Part shown: positions 8,628 through 20,710 of the stretch, piece by piece
Layout: every line of letters starts with the position of its first letter
Position numbering within the stretch: position 1 is the first letter of the stretch
From: Gammaproteobacteria bacterium
GTDB lineage: Bacteria > Pseudomonadota > Gammaproteobacteria > Nevskiales > Nevskiaceae
Direction: 5' to 3'
Assembly: GCA_026398815.1 (NCBI GenBank)
Contig: JAPLSA010000022.1
Coordinates: forward strand, 56,328 to 120,327
Length of the DNA: 64,000 nt
Program-made: the position numbers and the translations under genes
Notes under the pieces: generated by a model
Seen by the model: the letters and a program-made list of their open reading frames with translations, nothing else
Database searches by the model: none
What the model was told of the DNA's origin: nothing

Positions 8628-11111
8628 ATGACCACGCCTGACGCCCTGTCTGCTGCCGAAGCCTACTGCGCCCGCCTGCGCCTGAGCGACGCCGCGCGCG
8701 CGGCGCTGCTGGCGGCGGCTACGGAGAGCGACGAGCCGATCGCTGAAATCCACCGCCTGCTCGATGCCGAACGGCACGATCCGGCGAATCCGGCGTTCGG
8801 CTCGATCGAACCCCGGCTGCGGATGGCGCTCGACGGTGCGACCCGGCGCGGCAACACGCTGGAGCAGCAGGCCTTCACCCGCGACGTGCAGGGACGGGTC
8901 CGGCTGGCATCGATGCCGCCGCTGAAGCGGGCTTCGTTCACCTCGCGGCCGTGGTCGAGCAATCCGCTGCGCGCGCTGCTGCGCTCGATCGGCCGCCTGC
9001 TGCTCGGCAACCGCGGCGCCGCCGGCCATGCCGGCGATCCCGGCCTGCCGACACCGGATTCGCCGGCGCCGGTCGGGGCCTGGCATGTCGCGGCCTCGAT
9101 CCGCCGCTTCATCCTGGTGTTCCTGGTGATCGCCCAGACCACGGTGGCCACCTACTACATGACGGCGGTGCTGCCGTACCACGGCCGCCATGCGCTGGAA
9201 GTGGCGATGCTGATCCTCTACGCGATCCTGTTCGCCTGGGTGTCAGCCGGCTTCTGGACCGCGATGATGGGCTTCCTGCAGCTGCTGATCGGCCAGGACC
9301 GCTATTCGGTCAACTCGAAGCGGGTGCCGGACACCCGGCTGCCGGACGGCGCGCGGACGGCGATCCTGATGCCGATCTGTAACGAGAACACTGCCCGCGT
9401 GTTCGCCGGGCTGCGCGCCACCTACGATTCGGTGATGCGCAGCGGCCAGGGCCATGCGTTCGATTTCTACATTCTCAGCGACACCTCGGACCCGGACATC
9501 CGGGTCGCCGAGCTGGAAGCCTGGCTGACGCTGTGCCGCGACGTCGGCGGCTTCGGCCGCATCCATTACCGGCGGCGCCGGCACCGGATCAAACGCAAGA
9601 GCGGCAACATCGCCGACTTCTGCCGGCGCTGGGGTTCGGACTTCAAGTACATGGTGATCCTCGACGCCGACTCGGTGATGAGCGGGGGCTGCCTGGTGCG
9701 GCTGGCGCAGCTGATGGAAGCGCACCCGAGCGCCGGCATCATCCAGACCGCGCCGCGCGCGGCCGGCCGCGACACGCTGTATTCGCGCATCCAGCAGTTC
9801 GCGACCCGTGTCTACGGCCCGCTGTTCACGGCCGGCCTGCACTTCTGGCAGCTCGGCGAAAGCCACTACTGGGGCCATAACGCGATCATCCGCGTGGCGC
9901 CGTTCCTCGCCCACTGCTCGCTGCCGCGCCTGCCCGGCCGCGGCGCACTGAGCGGCGAAATCCTCAGCCACGACTTCGTCGAAGCGGCGCTGATGCGGCG
10001 CGCCGGCTGGGCGGTGTGGATCGCCTACGACCTCGACGGCTCCTACGAGGAAATGCCGCCGAACCTGCTCGACGAACTGAAACGCGACCGCCGCTGGTGC
10101 CAGGGCAACCTGATGAACTTCCGGCTGTTCCTGACCTCCGGCCTGCACCCGGCGCATCGCGCGGTGTTCATGACCGGCGTCATGGCCTACCTGTCGGCGC
10201 CGCTGTGGTTCGTGTCGCTGCTGCTGTCGACGGCGCTGCTGGCTACCCAGACCTTCGCCGTGCCGCAGTACTTCACCGAGCCGAACCAGCTGTATCCGTC
10301 GTGGCCGGAATGGCATCCGGAATGGGCGATCGCGCTGTTCTCGGCCACCGCCACCCTGCTGTTCCTGCCGAAGATCCTGGCCGTGGTGGTGATCCTCGCC
10401 AAGGGCACGCGGAACTTCGGCGGCGGCGTGATCCTGACCTTGAGCATGCTGATGGAGCTGCTGTTCTCGGCGATGCTGGCGCCGGTGCGGATGCTGTTCC
10501 ACGCCCATTTCGTAACCGCCGCGCTGCTCGGCATCGGCATCGTCTGGAAATCGCCGCCGCGCGAGGACTCGCAGACGCCGTGGTCGGAAGCGATCGCCCG
10601 ACACGGCTTCGGCACCGTGCTCGGCCTGGCCTGGGCAGCGCTGGTCTATTACCTGGAGCCGGCCTTCCTGTGGTGGCTGCTGCCGGTGGTGGGCGCGCTG
10701 ATGCTGGCAATCCCGCTGTCGGTGTGGTCGAGCAAGGTCACGCTCGGCCGGCTGTTCAAGAGCGGCCGCTTCTTCCTGATCCCGGAGGAAGCCGTGCCGC
10801 CGCGCGAACTGCGCTGGACCGCGCTGGGCTTCAAGCGCGCGCCGGACTACGCCGACTTCAAGGCCGCCGTGGTCGATCCGGTGGCCAATGCGCTGGTCTG
10901 CGCCGCCGGCACGGCGCGCCCGTACCTGTCGGCCGCCACCCGTCGCGAGCGGCTGGCCCTGCTGCAGACCGCGCTGGTGCGCGGCCCGTCGGGGCTCGAT
11001 GCCGCGCAGAAAAACATGCTGCTGACCGATTCGCTGGCGCTGTCGCGCCTGCATCTGCTGGTCTGGACCGCCAACGACGTTCACGCTGACTGGGGCACTA
11101 AACGCACCTGA
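8628..11111 (+). CDS. opgH: Glucans biosynthesis glucosyltransferase H
   Basis: Inner-membrane family-2 glycosyltransferase that polymerises glucose from UDP-glucose into the linear beta-1,2 backbone of periplasmic glucans. The 827-residue sequence has an N-terminal cytoplasmic part, two membrane segments (about 160-225), the catalytic domain with LMPICNEN, the D-x-D in [12 protein letters not shown] (about residue 345), the catalytic [14 protein letters not shown] and the RxxRW-type motif DRRWCQGNL, and then several C-terminal membrane helices (about 510-720). Cotranscribed with opgG. A Pho-box-like array lies directly after its stop. Confidence 0.97.
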   Translation: MTTPDALSAAEAYCARLRLSDAARAALLAAATESDEPIAEIHRLLDAERHDPANPAFGSIEPRLRMALDGATRRGNTLEQQAFTRDVQGRVRLASMPPLKRASFTSRPWSSNPLRALLRSIGRLLLGNRGAAGHAGDPGLPTPDSPAPVGAWHVAASIRRFILVFLVIAQTTVATYYMTAVLPYHGRHALEVAMLILYAILFAWVSAGFWTAMMGFLQLLIGQDRYSVNSKRVPDTRLPDGARTAILMPICNENTARVFAGLRATYDSVMRSGQGHAFDFYILSDTSDPDIRVAELEAWLTLCRDVGGFGRIHYRRRRHRIKRKSGNIADFCRRWGSDFKYMVILDADSVMSGGCLVRLAQLMEAHPSAGIIQTAPRAAGRDTLYSRIQQFATRVYGPLFTAGLHFWQLGESHYWGHNAIIRVAPFLAHCSLPRLPGRGALSGEILSHDFVEAALMRRAGWAVWIAYDLDGSYEEMPPNLLDELKRDRRWCQGNLMNFRLFLTSGLHPAHRAVFMTGVMAYLSAPLWFVSLLLSTALLATQTFAVPQYFTEPNQLYPSWPEWHPEWAIALFSATATLLFLPKILAVVVILAKGTRNFGGGVILTLSMLMELLFSAMLAPVRMLFHAHFVTAALLGIGIVWKSPPREDSQTPWSEAIARHGFGTVLGLAWAALVYYLEPAFLWWLLPVVGALMLAIPLSVWSSKVTLGRLFKSGRFFLIPEEAVPPRELRWTALGFKRAPDYADFKAAVVDPVANALVCAAGTARPYLSAATRRERLALLQTALVRGPSGLDAAQKNMLLTDSLALSRLHLLVWTANDVHADWGTKRT

Positions 11112-11113
11112 CG

Positions 11114-11164
11114 CTGTCATGAAAGCATCAAGACACCGTCATCACACTTGCACGCGCCGTTCAT
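11114..11164 (+). promoter_or_regulatory. Tandem Pho-box-like array upstream of olsBA
   Basis: Five heptamers begin exactly every 11 bases: CTGTCAT (11114), GCATCAA (11125), CCGTCAT (11136), CTTGCAC (11147) and CGTTCAT (11158). The PhoB recognition unit is two CTGTCAT-type heptamers spaced by 4 bases, so the first three copies resemble a PhoB array and the last two are degenerate. A CATAGA hexamer at 11162-11167 could serve as the -10 box of a PhoB-activated promoter lacking a -35. PhoB control of ornithine-lipid synthesis is known in other bacteria (for example rhizobia); for this site it is inference. Confidence 0.6.
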
Positions 11165-11196
11165 AGAGTGACAACACCCGTCTTCCGGAGCGTTCG

Positions 11197-11991
11197 ATGT
11201 CTGAAGCTGATGTGACCACGTCGCACACCGCGGGCCCGCGCTTTGTCGCCGGCGTCGCCACGTCGCCGCAGGCGATTGCCGAAACGCAGGCGCTGCGCTA
11301 CCGCATCTTCGCTGGCGAGATGGGCGCCGAGATCGACGGCGGCGAAGCCGGCCTCGATGTCGACCACTACGATCCGTACTGCCAGCACCTGACCGTGCGC
11401 GAAACCGCGACCGGTCGCCTGGTGGCCTGCACGCGCATCCTGACCGACGACCAGGCGATCCGCGCCGGCGGCTTCTACTCGGCCGGCGAGTTCGACCTGA
11501 AGATGATCGACTCCCTGCCCGGCCGGGTCATGGAAGTCGGCCGCACCTGCGTCGACGCCGAGTTCCGCAACGGCGCGGTGATCGCCGTGCTGTGGCAGGC
11601 GCTGGCCGAGTTCATCATCAAGAACGGCTTCGACTACCTGTTCGGCTGCGCCTCGATCGGCCTGGAAGACGGCGGCGCCAACGCCCACGCGATCCTGCGG
11701 CAGATCCAGCAGAAGTACATGGCCGAAAGCTGGCAGCAGGTGCGGCCACTGAATCCGCTGCCGGTGGCCGATGCCCGCCCGGCCGACAAGGCGCCGCGCC
11801 TGCCGCCGCTGCTGAAGGCCTACTTCAGCCTCGGCGCCAAGGCCTGCGGCGAACCGTACTGGGACCGCGAATTCAACTGCGCCGACGTGTTCGTGCTGCT
11901 CAACGTCACCGATCTGCATCCGCGCTACGCCCGCCACTTCCTGGATCGCTCGAAGATCGAGGAGACGACGCTTGCTGCGGGTCACGCTTAA
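11197..11991 (+). CDS. olsB: L-ornithine N(alpha)-acyltransferase (OlsB-like GNAT)
   Basis: Likely transfers a 3-hydroxyacyl chain from acyl-ACP to ornithine, giving lyso-ornithine lipid. The protein (264 residues) matches the OlsB/hemolysin-like acetyltransferase family: LRYRIFAGEMGAEIDGG near the N-terminus, DVDHYDPYCQHLTV, then EVGRTCVDAEFRNGAVIAVLWQALA and DYLFGCASIG, and a C-terminal DREFNCADVFVLL. ATG is preceded by CGGAG about 6 bases upstream. It overlaps the start of an acyltransferase of the PlsC family by 20 bases, the expected olsB-olsA arrangement. The Pho-box-like array upstream suggests induction by phosphate starvation. Confidence 0.88.
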   Translation: MSEADVTTSHTAGPRFVAGVATSPQAIAETQALRYRIFAGEMGAEIDGGEAGLDVDHYDPYCQHLTVRETATGRLVACTRILTDDQAIRAGGFYSAGEFDLKMIDSLPGRVMEVGRTCVDAEFRNGAVIAVLWQALAEFIIKNGFDYLFGCASIGLEDGGANAHAILRQIQQKYMAESWQQVRPLNPLPVADARPADKAPRLPPLLKAYFSLGAKACGEPYWDREFNCADVFVLLNVTDLHPRYARHFLDRSKIEETTLAAGHA

Positions 11992-12742
11992 AGGGCTGCG
12001 CATCATTGCCCACCTGCTGGTGGGCCTGCTGCTGGCGGTGTTCGTCGCGGCGTACGGCAAGGGCCGCTATTCGCGCGAAAACCTCGGCACCTGGTGGTAC
12101 CGGGTGCTGCTGCGCATCCTCGAAGTCCGCCTGGTGATCAACGGCCAGCGGCTCGAAGGCACCCGGGTGATGGTCTGCAACCACATTTCCTGGCTCGACA
12201 TCCCGGTGGTCGGTGCCTGCGAGCCGACCCGCTTCGTGTCGAAGGCCGAAGTCGGCGAATGGCCGGTGATCGGCTGGCTGGCCGACGCCGCCGGCACCTT
12301 CTACCTGCGGCGCGGCTCCGGCGGCACGCGGCAGCTGATCGAATCGATCGACCAGCATCTTGGCCACGACTCGATCGTGTTCTTCCCCGAAGGCACCACC
12401 ACCGACGGCTCGCTGGTGCTGAAATTCCAGGCGCGCCTGTTCGCCACCGCGATCGAAACCCGCCGCCCGGTGCAGCCGATCGCGCTGCGCTTCTCGACCG
12501 CCGCCGACGGCACGGCCACCGCGCCATACATCGGCGACGACGTGCTGCTCGACAACATCATCCGGCTGCTGAAGCACGGACCGATCACCGCCGAGCTGAG
12601 CTACTGCGAACCGATCGACCCGGCCGGACATGACCGCGCCAGCCTGGCGCTGGCCGCCCATACCGCGATCTGCCAGGTGGTGGCGCCCGACTCGATCCGC
12701 ACCGCGTCGCCGCGCGAACCGCGCAACGCGATCGCGGCATGA
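11972..12742 (+). CDS. olsA: Lyso-ornithine lipid O-acyltransferase (PlsC/OlsA family)
   Basis: Predicted to add the second acyl chain to lyso-ornithine lipid; some family members also make phosphatidic acid, so general 1-acylglycerol-3-phosphate acyltransferase activity is the alternative. The acyltransferase motifs are clear: CNHISWLD (His71, Asp76) and FPEGTTTDG. There is a membrane segment near the N-terminus ([19 protein letters not shown]). The start is TTG at 11972, chosen because GAGGAG lies 8 bases upstream within the end of olsB and because the hydrophobic start fits the family. Translationally coupled to olsB. A stem-loop follows the stop. Confidence 0.87.
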   Translation: MLRVTLKGLRIIAHLLVGLLLAVFVAAYGKGRYSRENLGTWWYRVLLRILEVRLVINGQRLEGTRVMVCNHISWLDIPVVGACEPTRFVSKAEVGEWPVIGWLADAAGTFYLRRGSGGTRQLIESIDQHLGHDSIVFFPEGTTTDGSLVLKFQARLFATAIETRRPVQPIALRFSTAADGTATAPYIGDDVLLDNIIRLLKHGPITAELSYCEPIDPAGHDRASLALAAHTAICQVVAPDSIRTASPREPRNAIAA

Positions 12743-12747
12743 ATGCA

Positions 12748-12776
12748 CGCTGCGCGCCGTAGGCCGGCGCGCAGCG
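12748..12776 (+). terminator. Stem-loop after olsA
   Basis: Perfect 11-bp inverted repeat CGCTGCGCGCC / GGCGCGCAGCG with a 7-base loop, starting 6 bases after the olsA stop. No T-run follows, so it may be a terminator or a processing signal. The sequence GCGTACACTTCC right after it contains TACACT, a candidate -10 for lipA. Confidence 0.55.
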
Positions 12777-12815
12777 GCGTACACTTCCGCGCCTGACCCG
12801 CGTGTGAGTGATCCC

Positions 12816-13802
12816 GTGTCCGAGCAGCCCCCCGTCGCCCCTTCCCCTGCCCCGCTGGTTGCCGGCGTCAAGCTGCGCGCGGCCGACAAGATGGCGCGCA
12901 TCCCGGTCAAGGTCGAGCCCACCGTCAACCCGCTGCGCAAGCCGACCTGGATCCGCGCCAAGCTCGGCGAGTCCGCCGAGGTGGCCAAGGTCAAGGCGGC
13001 GCTGCGCAGCAACGGCCTGCACACGGTCTGCGAGGAAGCCAGCTGCCCGAACCTCTCGGAATGCTTCGGCAAGGGCACGGCGACGTTCATGATCATGGGC
13101 GACATCTGCACCCGGCGCTGTCCGTTCTGCGACGTCGCCCACGGTCGCCCGAAGCCGCTGGATGCCGACGAGCCGGCCAAGCTGGCGCGCACCATTGCCG
13201 ACATGGGCCTGCGTTACGTGGTGATCACCAGCGTCGATCGCGATGATCTGCGCGATGGCGGCGCCGCCCATTTCGCGGCCTGCATCCGCGAATCCCGGAC
13301 GGCCTCGCCGAAGCTGACCATCGAAGTGCTGGTGCCGGACTTCCGCGGCCGCATGGACCCGGCGCTGGCGATCTTCAAGGACAACCCGCCGGACGTCTTC
13401 AACCACAACCTGGAAACCGTGCCGCGCCTGTACAAGCAGGCCCGTCCGGGTTCCGACTACGAGTGGTCGCTGGACCTGCTGGAACGCTTCAAGGGCCTGC
13501 ATCCGAACGTTCCGACCAAGTCCGGCCTGATGCTGGGCTTAGGCGAGGAGATCGAGGAGATCGAGCAGGTGATGCGCGACCTGCGCGCCCACGGCGTCAA
13601 CATGCTGACCCTCGGGCAGTACCTGCAGCCGTCGAAGCATCACCTGCCGGTGACCCGCTATGTCCACCCGGACGAGTTCGAGCGCCTGCGCGTGCTGGGC
13701 CTGCAGATGGGCTTCGACCACGTTGCCAGCGGGCCGATGGTGCGCTCCTCGTATCACGCCGACCAGCAGGCGCACGGCGTGCTGGCCGACGCCGGCCACT
13801 GA
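12816..13802 (+). CDS. lipA: Lipoyl synthase
   Basis: Radical-SAM enzyme that inserts two sulfurs into octanoyl-carrier domains to make lipoate for 2-oxoacid dehydrogenases and the glycine cleavage system. Both iron-sulfur motifs are visible: [12 protein letters not shown] (auxiliary cluster, C-x4-C-x5-C) and [10 protein letters not shown] (radical-SAM C-x3-C-x2-C). The C-terminal [10 protein letters not shown] supplies the family's conserved serine. The start is uncertain: GTG at 12816 ([10 protein letters not shown], 328 residues) fits the family length, and another GTG lies at 12804. Its usual partner lipB is not in the window. Confidence 0.97.
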   Translation: MSEQPPVAPSPAPLVAGVKLRAADKMARIPVKVEPTVNPLRKPTWIRAKLGESAEVAKVKAALRSNGLHTVCEEASCPNLSECFGKGTATFMIMGDICTRRCPFCDVAHGRPKPLDADEPAKLARTIADMGLRYVVITSVDRDDLRDGGAAHFAACIRESRTASPKLTIEVLVPDFRGRMDPALAIFKDNPPDVFNHNLETVPRLYKQARPGSDYEWSLDLLERFKGLHPNVPTKSGLMLGLGEEIEEIEQVMRDLRAHGVNMLTLGQYLQPSKHHLPVTRYVHPDEFERLRVLGLQMGFDHVASGPMVRSSYHADQQAHGVLADAGH

Positions 13803-13808
13803 GACCAA

Positions 13809-13831
13809 CGCCGCCGTCGATGACGGCGGCG
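13809..13831. terminator. Stem-loop between convergent lipA and osmC-like gene
   Basis: Perfect 10-bp inverted repeat CGCCGCCGTC / GACGGCGGCG with a 3-base loop, between two convergent stop codons, so it could end both transcripts. No T-run is seen. Confidence 0.6.
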
Positions 13832-13844
13832 GATTCGGGTGCGA

Positions 13845-16004
<2,160 letters not shown>

Positions 16005-16117
16005 GGGCAGGCGGGGATCGGTGGGACGCGAGGCCGCATAGGGTAAGAGCGCGCCCGGACATTTGCACCGCGCTGGAGCCAAACCCATACTTCGGCGGCC
16101 CTGAAGGACGCCCCCGC

Positions 16118-18340
16118 TTGCAACTCTCGAAATCCAGACTGCTGCGCGCCTGCGCGGCCTTGACCGTGCTGTACGGTGCGATCGCGCAAGCCGAGCCAGC
16201 CTCCTGCCCGCAGATCGATTTCACGCGCGAACTGCCGCTGATTCCGTCCGATCCCAAGCTGGTCCTCAGCGCCGATCAGGCCGACCTGTCCGAAGGCGGG
16301 CTGTCGAGCCTGCGCGGCTCGGTTCGGGTCAGCCAGAACGGCCGCGAGTTCGCCGCCGAGCAGGTCAACTACAGCGAAGCCGAGCAGCGCATCCGCACCG
16401 ATTCGCAGACGCTGTTCCGCGATGCCAACTACGCCATCCGCAGCAGCAAGACCGACTACGACCTGAACCTCGGCAGCGGCGTGTTTCTCGACAACAGCTT
16501 CACCTTGCGGTCGATCGGCGGCCGCGGCGAAGCCGACCGCATCGCCATCCGCGACTCCGGCGAGGCGCGGCTCGACGGCGTGCGCTTCACCACCTGCGCA
16601 CCGGGCAACGAGGCATGGACGCTGTCCGCGTCGACCATCAAGTTCGACGAAGACAGCGGTCGCGGCGAAGCGACCAACGCGCTGCTGCGCTTCCAGCACG
16701 TGCCGATCTTCTACCTGCCGTGGTTCCAGTTTCCGATCGACGGCCTGCGTCATTCCGGTTTCCTGTTCCCGATCGTCGGCAACAACCAGAACACCGGCTT
16801 CGACATCCGCTGGCCGGTCTACCTGAACCTCGGCCCGAACTACGACGTGACGCTGATTCCGCGTTACCTGTCGGAACGCGGCACCCAGATCGGCGGCCAG
16901 TTCCGCTATCTGATGACGCACCAGAACGGCGACCTGTTCGGCGAATTCCTGCCCAGCGACGACCGGCTCGACAACCGCAGCCGCAGCTACATCGATTTCC
17001 AGCACGTCGGCAGACTGGGCAGCCAGGTCGGCGTCGAAGCGAAGTACGGGCGGGTCAGCGACCGCAACTACTTCACGACCTTCGGCGGCGGCGTCGATCT
17101 GACCTCCACGCCGTTTCTCGAACGCGGCGCGCGGCTGACCTACCAGGCGCCGACCAGCTTCCGCGTCGAAGCGCTGGTGCAGGACTACCAGACGCTGTCG
17201 CAGGTGCAGGCAGCGTCGGCGCTCGGCGTGGTCGATCCCTACCAGCGGCTGCCACAGATCCGCGTCGACGCCGCGTCGAAGAACAGCCTGCTCGGCGCCC
17301 GCGCCGGCTTCTTCGGCGAGTTCACCAACTTCGCCCGCAGCGATTCCGTCGAAGGCCAGCGGATGATCGCCCAGCCCTACATCCGCTGGGAGCAGGACCA
17401 GCTGTTCTGGTACGCCAACGCCCAGGCCGACCTGTCGTACACCGCCTACAACCTCACCAACGCCGCGCCCGGCGTCTCCGATGCGCCGCGCCGGACGCTG
17501 CCGCAGTTCAGCGCCGAAAGCGGCCTGCGCTTCGAACGGCTCACGGGCGACGGCGATCTGCAGACGCTGGAACCACGGCTGTTCTACCTGTACACGCCGT
17601 TCCGCGAACAGGACGAACTGCCGCTGTTCGACTCCGGCCTGCCCGACTTCGATTTTCCCCAGCTGTTCGCCCGCAACCGCTACTCGGGCTACGACCGGAT
17701 CTCCGACGCCAACCAGCTGACCTCGGCAGTCACCTCGCGCTTCATCGAAGCGGATTCCGGCATCACCCGGCTCAGCGTCACGCTCGGCCAGATCTACTAT
17801 TTCCGGGGGCCGCGCGTGGACCTGCCGGGCTTCGCGACGCCGAGCGAAGGCAGCTCGAACTTTCTCGGCAATCTCGACTACGCGCTGTCGACGCGCTGGT
17901 CGGCGCTGGCCACCACCGAAGTGTCGTCATCGTTCGACAAGGTGGTGCGCAGCTCGATCGCGCTGCGCTACCGCGACGGCGCGGGCGACGACGGTCGCCG
18001 CTTCGACCTCGCCTATCGCTACCGGCGTGCGCTGCTGGAACAGGCCGACGCCAGCTTCTCGTCGCCGGTCACCGACGCCTGGCGGCTGGCGGCGCGGCTG
18101 CGCTACAGCCTGCGCGATTCGACGACCTTGGAATCGTTCGCCGGGCTCGAGTACTCGACCTGCTGCTGGGCCGTCAGCGGCACCTACCGGCGCTATCTGG
18201 TCGGCGGCATCGACCGCTTCAACAACGGCTTCTACGTGCAGCTGGAGTTGAAAGGACTCAGCAAGATCGGCAACGGCTTCGAACGGCTGCTGCCAAGCGA
18301 TGATTTCGCCGTCGACAAGCGCAGCACCAACGGCCGCTGA
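16118..18340 (+). CDS. lptD: LPS assembly outer-membrane protein LptD
   Basis: Beta-barrel that, with LptE, places lipopolysaccharide in the outer leaflet of the outer membrane. A signal peptide (SRLLRACAALTVLYGAIAQA) precedes the jellyroll domain (VLSADQADLSEGGLSSLRGSVR) and the barrel. All four cysteines known to form the inter-domain disulfides have counterparts: one just after the signal (ASCPQ), one in FTTCAPGN and the adjacent pair in YSTCCWAVSG. TTG at 16118 is taken as the start because a GAAGGA element lies 9-10 bases upstream and the signal peptide begins there; no ATG fits. First gene of lptD-surA-pdxA-rsmA. Length 740 is slightly shorter than in E. coli. Confidence 0.96.
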   Translation: MQLSKSRLLRACAALTVLYGAIAQAEPASCPQIDFTRELPLIPSDPKLVLSADQADLSEGGLSSLRGSVRVSQNGREFAAEQVNYSEAEQRIRTDSQTLFRDANYAIRSSKTDYDLNLGSGVFLDNSFTLRSIGGRGEADRIAIRDSGEARLDGVRFTTCAPGNEAWTLSASTIKFDEDSGRGEATNALLRFQHVPIFYLPWFQFPIDGLRHSGFLFPIVGNNQNTGFDIRWPVYLNLGPNYDVTLIPRYLSERGTQIGGQFRYLMTHQNGDLFGEFLPSDDRLDNRSRSYIDFQHVGRLGSQVGVEAKYGRVSDRNYFTTFGGGVDLTSTPFLERGARLTYQAPTSFRVEALVQDYQTLSQVQAASALGVVDPYQRLPQIRVDAASKNSLLGARAGFFGEFTNFARSDSVEGQRMIAQPYIRWEQDQLFWYANAQADLSYTAYNLTNAAPGVSDAPRRTLPQFSAESGLRFERLTGDGDLQTLEPRLFYLYTPFREQDELPLFDSGLPDFDFPQLFARNRYSGYDRISDANQLTSAVTSRFIEADSGITRLSVTLGQIYYFRGPRVDLPGFATPSEGSSNFLGNLDYALSTRWSALATTEVSSSFDKVVRSSIALRYRDGAGDDGRRFDLAYRYRRALLEQADASFSSPVTDAWRLAARLRYSLRDSTTLESFAGLEYSTCCWAVSGTYRRYLVGGIDRFNNGFYVQLELKGLSKIGNGFERLLPSDDFAVDKRSTNGR

Positions 18341-18397
18341 AGCCGCTCCGGGCTGCGTGCTACGCTTGCCGCTTCCGCCGTCCAGACCGTACCCGTG

Positions 18398-19714
18398 ATG
18401 CTGCCCAAGTCCCTGAAATTGCTTGCTGTCGTGGTCGCTGCCGGGTGCGGCGTCGCTGTTGTCCAGGCGGCCGAGACGATCGATCGGATCATCGCCGTGG
18501 TCAACGACGGCGTGGTGCTGAGCAGCGAGATGGAGCGTTCGATGAAGCTCGCCGAAGCGCAGCTGCGGGAACGCAACATCGGCACGCCGCCGCCCGGCGT
18601 GCTGGAAACCCAGGTGCTGGAGCGGCTGATCATCACCCGCCTGCAGACCCAGCGCGCGCAGGACGCCGGCATCCGCATCGACGATCGCGAGCTGAACGAG
18701 GTGCTGACCGCCGTCGCCGCGCAGAACAAGCTGAGCCTGCCGCAGTTCATCGAGTTGGTGAAGAAGGACGGCATCGACTACGCCTCGATCCGCGAGCAGA
18801 TCCGTGACGAGGTGCTGACCCAGCGCGTGCGCCAGAAGGAAGTCGGCTCGCGGGTCATGGTCACCGACCAGGACGTCGATCTGGCCCTGGCCAATGCCAG
18901 CGCCGACGACAACATCGAATACCGGCTGTCGCACATCCTGGTGTCGGTGCCTGACGGCGCCACCGCCGAGGCCCGCGAAGCCGCCCGCGCCAAGGCCGCG
19001 ACCTTGCTGAAGCGCGCCCGGGATGGCGAGGACTTCGCACAGCTGGCGATCGCCAACTCCGACGGCCAGCAGGCGCTGTCTGGTGGCGACCTGGACTGGC
19101 GCAAGGCCTCGAACCTGCCGACCGCGTTCGCGATCGCGGCGCCGAAGCTCAAGGTCGGCGAAGTCGCCGACGTGATCGAATCGGGCAGCGGCTTCAACAT
19201 CGTCAAGCTGACCGATCTTCGCGACTCCGGCGAAAAGGCCATGGTCAGCGAGACCAAGTCGCAGCACATCCTGCTGATGAACAACCAGCTGCGCGACGAA
19301 GCCGCGACGCAGGCGCAAATCCGCGAGATTCGCGACCGCCTCGACAAGGGCGAGGACTTCGCGACGCTGGCGAAGAAGTATTCCGACGATCCGGGCTCGA
19401 AGAATTCCGGCGGCGATCTCAGCTGGCAACCGCCGGGCGTGTTCGCGCCGGAGTTCCAGGCTGCGCTCGACGCGCTGGAGCCGGGGCAGACCAGCCAGCC
19501 GTTCCGCACCCAGTTCGGCTGGCATATCGCCCGCGTGCTGGATCGCCGCACCCGCGACGCCACCATCGAAGCCCGTCGCGGCCGCGCCCGCCAGGCCATC
19601 CAGGCGCGCAAGGAAGCCGAAGAGTACGAAGCCTGGATCCGTCGCCTGCGCGAGGAAGCCTACGTCGAGTACCGCATGGCCCCGACCGATCGCGCGGCCA
19701 AGCCGGCCGGCTGA
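18398..19714 (+). CDS. surA: Periplasmic chaperone / peptidyl-prolyl isomerase SurA
   Basis: Chaperone that carries unfolded outer-membrane proteins, including LptD, across the periplasm to the Bam complex. It has a signal peptide (LLAVVVAAGCGVAVVQAAE), an N-terminal SurA domain (IDRIIAVVNDGVVLSSEM) and two parvulin domains (about 170-275 with LSHILVSVP, and 283-385 with SQHILLMNN and GGDLSWQPPGVFAPEF), then the C-terminal helix. ATG at 18398 is preferred over the adjacent GTG at 18395. It lies 57 bases after lptD in the same direction. Confidence 0.97.
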   Translation: MLPKSLKLLAVVVAAGCGVAVVQAAETIDRIIAVVNDGVVLSSEMERSMKLAEAQLRERNIGTPPPGVLETQVLERLIITRLQTQRAQDAGIRIDDRELNEVLTAVAAQNKLSLPQFIELVKKDGIDYASIREQIRDEVLTQRVRQKEVGSRVMVTDQDVDLALANASADDNIEYRLSHILVSVPDGATAEAREAARAKAATLLKRARDGEDFAQLAIANSDGQQALSGGDLDWRKASNLPTAFAIAAPKLKVGEVADVIESGSGFNIVKLTDLRDSGEKAMVSETKSQHILLMNNQLRDEAATQAQIREIRDRLDKGEDFATLAKKYSDDPGSKNSGGDLSWQPPGVFAPEFQAALDALEPGQTSQPFRTQFGWHIARVLDRRTRDATIEARRGRARQAIQARKEAEEYEAWIRRLREEAYVEYRMAPTDRAAKPAG

Positions 19715-19723
19715 TACGTCCGC

Positions 19724-20710
19724 ATGCGTCCGCCGTTGCCCCGGCTGATCCTGACGCCGGGCGAGCCGGCGGGAATCGGCCCTGATCTCGTTGTCACGCT
19801 GGCCCAGGCGCCGCTCGCGGCCTGCCTGTCGGTGGTCGCCGATCCCGAACTGCTGAGCGAACGCGCCGCCGCGCTGGGCCTGCCGCTGCGCCTGCTGCCG
19901 GCCAGCGATGCCGCCCACGTTCCGGGCAGCCTGCAGGTGCATCCGGTGATGACCGCCGCGCCCGTGGTGGCCGGCCAGCCCGACCCGGCCAACGCTGGCT
20001 ACGTGCTGCACACGCTGCGGGTGGCGGCCCGCGCCTGCCTGAACGGCGATGCCGATGCGATGGTCACCGCGCCGGTCCACAAGGCGGTGATCAACGATGC
20101 CGGCGTGCCGTTCTCCGGCCATACCGAATTCCTCGCCGAGCTGTGCGGCTCGGCGCTGCCGGTGATGCTGCTGGCCACGCCGCATCTGCGGGTGGCGCTG
20201 GCCACCACCCACCTGCCGCTGTCGGCCGTGCCGGCGGCGATCACCGCTGAAGGCCTGAGCGCCGTGCTGCGGATCCTGTGCGCCGACCTGCAGACCCGGT
20301 TCGGCATCGAGCGGCCGCGGGTGCTGGTCTGCGGGCTGAACCCGCACGCCGGCGAAGGCGGGCACCTGGGCCGCGAGGAGATCGAGGTGATCGGCCCGAC
20401 GCTAGCCCAGCTGCGTCGCGACGGCCTCGATCTGGTCGGCCCGCTGCCGGCCGACACGCTGTTCACGCCGCGCGGTCTCGCCGGCGCCGACGCCGTGCTG
20501 GCGATGTACCACGATCAGGGCCTGCCGGTGCTCAAGGCCAGCGGTTTCGGCGAAGCCGTCAACATCACGCTGGGGCTGCCGATCATCCGTACCTCGGTCG
20601 ATCACGGCACGGCGCTGGAACTGGCCGGCAGCGGCCGTGCCGAGGTCGGCAGCCTGCGGGCGGCGATCGACGCCGCCATCGACCTGGTATCCCGCCGGAG
20701 ACGCGCATGA
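19724..20710 (+). CDS. pdxA: 4-hydroxythreonine-4-phosphate dehydrogenase
   Basis: NAD-dependent oxidation of 4-phosphohydroxy-threonine in the DXP-dependent pyridoxal-phosphate pathway. Family signatures are present: [13 protein letters not shown] at the start, [28 protein letters not shown] with metal-binding histidine, [15 protein letters not shown] and [11 protein letters not shown]. It starts 9 bases after surA and overlaps rsmA by 4 bases (ATGA), so it is part of the lptD operon as in E. coli. Confidence 0.97.
   Translation: MRPPLPRLILTPGEPAGIGPDLVVTLAQAPLAACLSVVADPELLSERAAALGLPLRLLPASDAAHVPGSLQVHPVMTAAPVVAGQPDPANAGYVLHTLRVAARACLNGDADAMVTAPVHKAVINDAGVPFSGHTEFLAELCGSALPVMLLATPHLRVALATTHLPLSAVPAAITAEGLSAVLRILCADLQTRFGIERPRVLVCGLNPHAGEGGHLGREEIEVIGPTLAQLRRDGLDLVGPLPADTLFTPRGLAGADAVLAMYHDQGLPVLKASGFGEAVNITLGLPIIRTSVDHGTALELAGSGRAEVGSLRAAIDAAIDLVSRRRRA

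Noticed and set aside
6876-9191. A 771-codon open frame on the minus strand across opgG and opgH
   Set aside because: Antisense of two clear plus-strand genes; the translation is low-complexity Arg/Ala/Gln/His and matches no family pattern.
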